Positions 7,066 through 8,889 of a stretch of DNA of 8,889 nt are shown here, piece after piece. The translations under genes and the position numbers were made by a program. Within the stretch, counting starts at the first letter, position 1, and each line of letters starts with the position of its first letter. The notes under the pieces were generated by a model. That model was not told the origin of the DNA, ran no database searches, and worked only from the letters and a program-made list of their open reading frames with translations. Origin of the DNA: an uncultured Collinsella sp. (lineage in GTDB: Bacteria; Actinomycetota; Coriobacteriia; Coriobacteriales; Coriobacteriaceae); contig CAKTWW010000057.1 in assembly GCA_934630855.1 (NCBI GenBank), positions 1-8,889 of the forward strand. The letters are read 5' to 3'.

Positions 7066-7186
7066 GCCCGAGTGTTCTCGATGGCATTTGCCCAAACGGT
7101 GAACGCATGCGTCGGAAGGTTGCTGGGCGTGCGTTACGGGTATACCCCATGCGTACCATGATTCAAACACTGTGAGGTGTCTGCGC
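7066..7186 (+). promoter_or_regulatory. upstream region of the phosphohexomutase gene
   Basis: About 120 nt between the terminator and the GTG start must hold the promoter, but no strong one is visible. The best candidates are TATACC at 7141-7146 with TTGCTG at 7120-7125 (15-bp spacer, short) and TACCAT at 7154-7159 with no good -35. Two perfect 10-bp palindromes are present: ACGCATGCGT at 7103-7112 and GGGTATACCC at 7138-7147. GAGGTG at 7174-7179 is the ribosome-binding site, 7 nt before GTG 7187. Confidence 0.35.
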
Positions 7187-8587
7187 GTGTGCGCGATAAT
7201 TCATTTTGGAACTGACGGTTGGCGTGCTCGCGTCGACGATGACTTTAATATCGACAACGTTGCCCGCGTCGCCGACGCCGTTGGTGAGCTATGGCAAAAG
7301 ACCAACCCCGCTCAGACGGTATACGTGGGCTTTGATACCAGGCCGCAAGCACGCGAGTTTGCCGAACTTGCGGCGGGCGTGCTCGCAGCGCATGGGCTTG
7401 ACGCCGCGCTCGTGTCCCGGCCCGTTCCCACGCCTGCTCTATCGTGGGCGGCGGCATATGACGGCGAGGCATGCGGCGCACTCATGGTGACCGGCTCGCA
7501 CCATCCACAAGGCTATCTGTGCCTCAAGTTGCGCATGGGCGACGGTTCGACGGCAAACCAGGACGTCATCGAAGAGCTCGAGGAAACGATGGCCGCGGAG
7601 CCCCAGGGGCTCGAGGATCAGTACCGCACGGCGGATATCATTCCCGACTACATGCGAGCGGTGGCGTCGTTTGTCGATGCCGACGCCATTCGAGCCGCCC
7701 ACCTGCGTGTGGTGGTCGACCCCATGTGCGGTGCGGCTCAGGGCTATCTCGCCGATTTGCTCCGAGAGCTTGGCGTCGAAGTCCACGAGATTCACGCCGG
7801 CGAGGCAAGCGATAGGGGAGATATCTGCCCCGATCCGGTCGAGCCGTGGGTGGACGCTTGCGAGCGCGCGGTTGTCGAGGACGGGGCGTGCGCGGGACTG
7901 GTGACCGACGGCGACGCCGATCGCATCGGCGCGGTCGACGAACGCGGTAGATATATACACCCGCATCAGATCATGGCGCTCGTGTTGGGCGACTTGGTTC
8001 AATTCCGTAATTTGGAGGGCCGCGTCGTCGTCAATCTTTCATGCTCGACGCTCGTGCGCCGTGTTGCCGAGGCGCTTGGATGCCGCGTCGTCGTCAAGCC
8101 CGTCGGCTTCAAATATATAGCTGCCGAGATGAAGAAGGGCGGCGTCCTTATGGGCGGCGAGGAGGCTGGCGGCATCGGTATCGCCGCTCACATGCCCGAG
8201 CGCGATGGTATCCTCGCCTGTCTGATTTTGTGCGAGCTGATGGCCAAGACCGGCGCGCCTCTGGGTGTGCTTGTCGATCAGCTCGAGGCAAGCTTTGGCA
8301 AGACGAGCTACGGGCGTCGAGATTTGCGTCTTGAGGCCGAGGACGCCGAATCATTGCGCACGCTACTTCCCGGCGTGAATCCTAAGTCGATATGTGACAA
8401 GGCGCCGCAGAGCGTGAGCCATATGGATGGGTTGCGGTTGGCATTCGAGGATGACACGTGGATGCTCATTCGTCCGAGCGGGACCGAGCCGGTGGTACGC
8501 GTGTATGCCGAGGGCTTCTCGGTGGAGGAGCGCGACGCACTGTTGGATGCAGGCTGTGCTCTGGCTAGAGGTGCATATCGGCTCTAG
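7187..8587 (+). CDS. phosphoglucomutase/phosphomannomutase family protein (alpha-D-phosphohexomutase)
   Basis: Cytoplasmic mutase that moves phosphate between C1 and C6 of a hexose phosphate through a phosphoserine intermediate, feeding glycogen or envelope sugar synthesis. The 466 residues show all four domains in order. N-terminal HFGTDGWRA is at 6-14, and the phosphoserine loop MVTGSHHPQGY (Ser104) is at 100-110. The Mg site DGDADR (Asp241, Asp243, Asp245) is followed by VGFKYIAAEM, the sugar-recognition loop GGEEAGG (323-329), HMPERDG, and the phosphate-binding loop RPSGTEP (429-435). Two loops deviate: HHP instead of HNP after the catalytic Ser, and Ala instead of Ser in GGEESGG. GTG at 7187 has GAGGTG 7 nt upstream and gives the normal N-terminus; an in-frame GTG at 7172 adds five residues but has no such site. 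Substrate (glucose, mannose or other) cannot be fixed from sequence. The gene stands alone between a terminator and the rRNA leader. Confidence 0.9.
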   Translation: MCAIIHFGTDGWRARVDDDFNIDNVARVADAVGELWQKTNPAQTVYVGFDTRPQAREFAELAAGVLAAHGLDAALVSRPVPTPALSWAAAYDGEACGALMVTGSHHPQGYLCLKLRMGDGSTANQDVIEELEETMAAEPQGLEDQYRTADIIPDYMRAVASFVDADAIRAAHLRVVVDPMCGAAQGYLADLLRELGVEVHEIHAGEASDRGDICPDPVEPWVDACERAVVEDGACAGLVTDGDADRIGAVDERGRYIHPHQIMALVLGDLVQFRNLEGRVVVNLSCSTLVRRVAEALGCRVVVKPVGFKYIAAEMKKGGVLMGGEEAGGIGIAAHMPERDGILACLILCELMAKTGAPLGVLVDQLEASFGKTSYGRRDLRLEAEDAESLRTLLPGVNPKSICDKAPQSVSHMDGLRLAFEDDTWMLIRPSGTEPVVRVYAEGFSVEERDALLDAGCALARGAYRL

Positions 8588-8590
8588 CCA
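8562..8590 (+). terminator. inverted repeat across the phosphohexomutase stop codon, possible weak terminator
   Basis: TGGCTAGAG at 8562-8570 and CTCTAGCCA at 8582-8590 form a perfect 9-bp stem with an 11-nt loop. The stop codon TAG (8585-8587) lies in the right arm. No T-run follows, so intrinsic termination would be weak. No better terminator is seen between this gene and the rRNA leader. Confidence 0.4.
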
Positions 8591-8889
8591 TGGGGTTGCT
8601 ATATAGAAAGACATGCTCGGCGAGTGGTAGTTAGCGGCCGGCAGACGTCAATTGAAAGCGAAGTTGTGTAGGAAATGTGTGCGCCCAGATTCCCGCCCCG
8701 GACGCCCCTCCGGTCTGGCAATATATCTCCTTGCCGCGCGGCCCGGTGCAACCGGATGAGCCGCTAAGCGTGCACCTTGAGAACCGGATACTGCGAGGAT
8801 GGACACTTCCGAGTGTCGCATCCGGGCAGACATCGAACCATTTGAAATGGTCTAACTTGGATTTGTTTTTCGCAAGGCCGCCGAGAGGC
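8591..8889 (+). other. structured leader, probably of an rRNA operon (rRNA gene lies beyond the window)
   Basis: About 300 nt without a credible gene. The second half has the character of a pre-rRNA leader: a boxA-like element at 8771-8790 and a series of hairpins. GCGGC-CCGGT pairs with ACCGG-(ATGA bulge)-GCCGC at 8738-8764. CCGGA, TGCGA and ACACT pair with AGTGT, CGCA and TCCGG at 8784-8825, with bulges. ACCATT pairs with AATGGT at 8837-8851. A further pair, GGCAA 8717-8721 with TTGCC 8731-8735, lies upstream. No mature 16S or 23S sequence is reached. A promoter should be present, but only a weak one can be offered: TTGAAA at 8652-8657 with ATGTGT 17 bp downstream at 8675-8680. It could instead lead to a 23S gene; 16S is likelier because a protein gene lies just upstream. 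Confidence 0.65.
8771..8790 (+). promoter_or_regulatory. boxA-like antitermination element
   Basis: The segment contains CCTTGAGAACCGGATA, which resembles the TTTGAGAACT element found in actinobacterial rRNA leaders and the TTTGAAAACT form of Firmicutes. In such leaders boxA RNA binds NusB-NusE so that RNA polymerase passes terminators in the rRNA operon. Its position just before stable stems fits. The assignment rests on resemblance only. Confidence 0.6.

Noticed and set aside
7066..7186. Possible riboswitch upstream of the phosphohexomutase gene
   Set aside because: No conserved core of a known riboswitch class is recognisable and there is no terminator/antiterminator pair before the start.
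8648..8833. A 61-codon minus-strand frame in the leader region
   Set aside because: It lies across hairpins and the boxA-like element and has an Arg/Ala-rich translation typical of non-coding GC-rich DNA.

Overview
The window reads as ordinary chromosomal DNA from a GC-rich Gram-positive actinobacterium. A gut member of the Coriobacteriia, close to Collinsella, fits best. This rests on protein style, strong GC bias at third codon positions, GTG and TTG starts with clear Shine-Dalgarno sites, and an actinobacterial-type boxA before an apparent rRNA operon. The genus is an impression from recognition and was not tested by search.

Layout. Positions 1-1425 hold the end of the F1Fo ATP synthase operon: atpD without its N-terminus, then complete atpC, closed by a strong hairpin terminator. 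Thirteen bases past that stem begins the ribosome-binding site of murA (first committed step of peptidoglycan synthesis), followed 12 nt later by a LytR-CpsA-Psr (LCP) cell-wall glycopolymer ligase. The two form a small envelope operon (1514-4033). A 290-nt gap between convergent genes (4034-4323) carries several hairpins, terminators for both sides and two degenerate tandem REP-like units. The minus-strand gene there is pepT, a tripeptidase (4324-5571). It diverges from a DtxR/MntR-family metal-dependent regulator (5692-6114), which is followed closely by a homocysteine S-methyltransferase domain protein (6125-7018) and a textbook terminator. A phosphohexomutase gene (7187-8587) comes next, and the last 300 nt are a structured leader with a boxA-like element that probably precedes a 16S (or 23S) rRNA gene just beyond the window.

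How the genes fit together. Most of the window is housekeeping: ATP synthesis, wall precursor synthesis, wall polymer attachment, peptide degradation, one-carbon/methionine metabolism and hexose-phosphate interconversion. The most interesting local logic is the pepT/regulator divergent region: a perfect 16-bp dyad (5621-5636) lies where it could control both promoters, and the regulator retains most of the metal-binding residues of its family in an unusual mixture.

No CRISPR array, insertion sequence, prophage, toxin-antitoxin or defence system is visible. I found no convincing undescribed multi-gene system; the findings concern regulatory sites, active-site variants and repeats.
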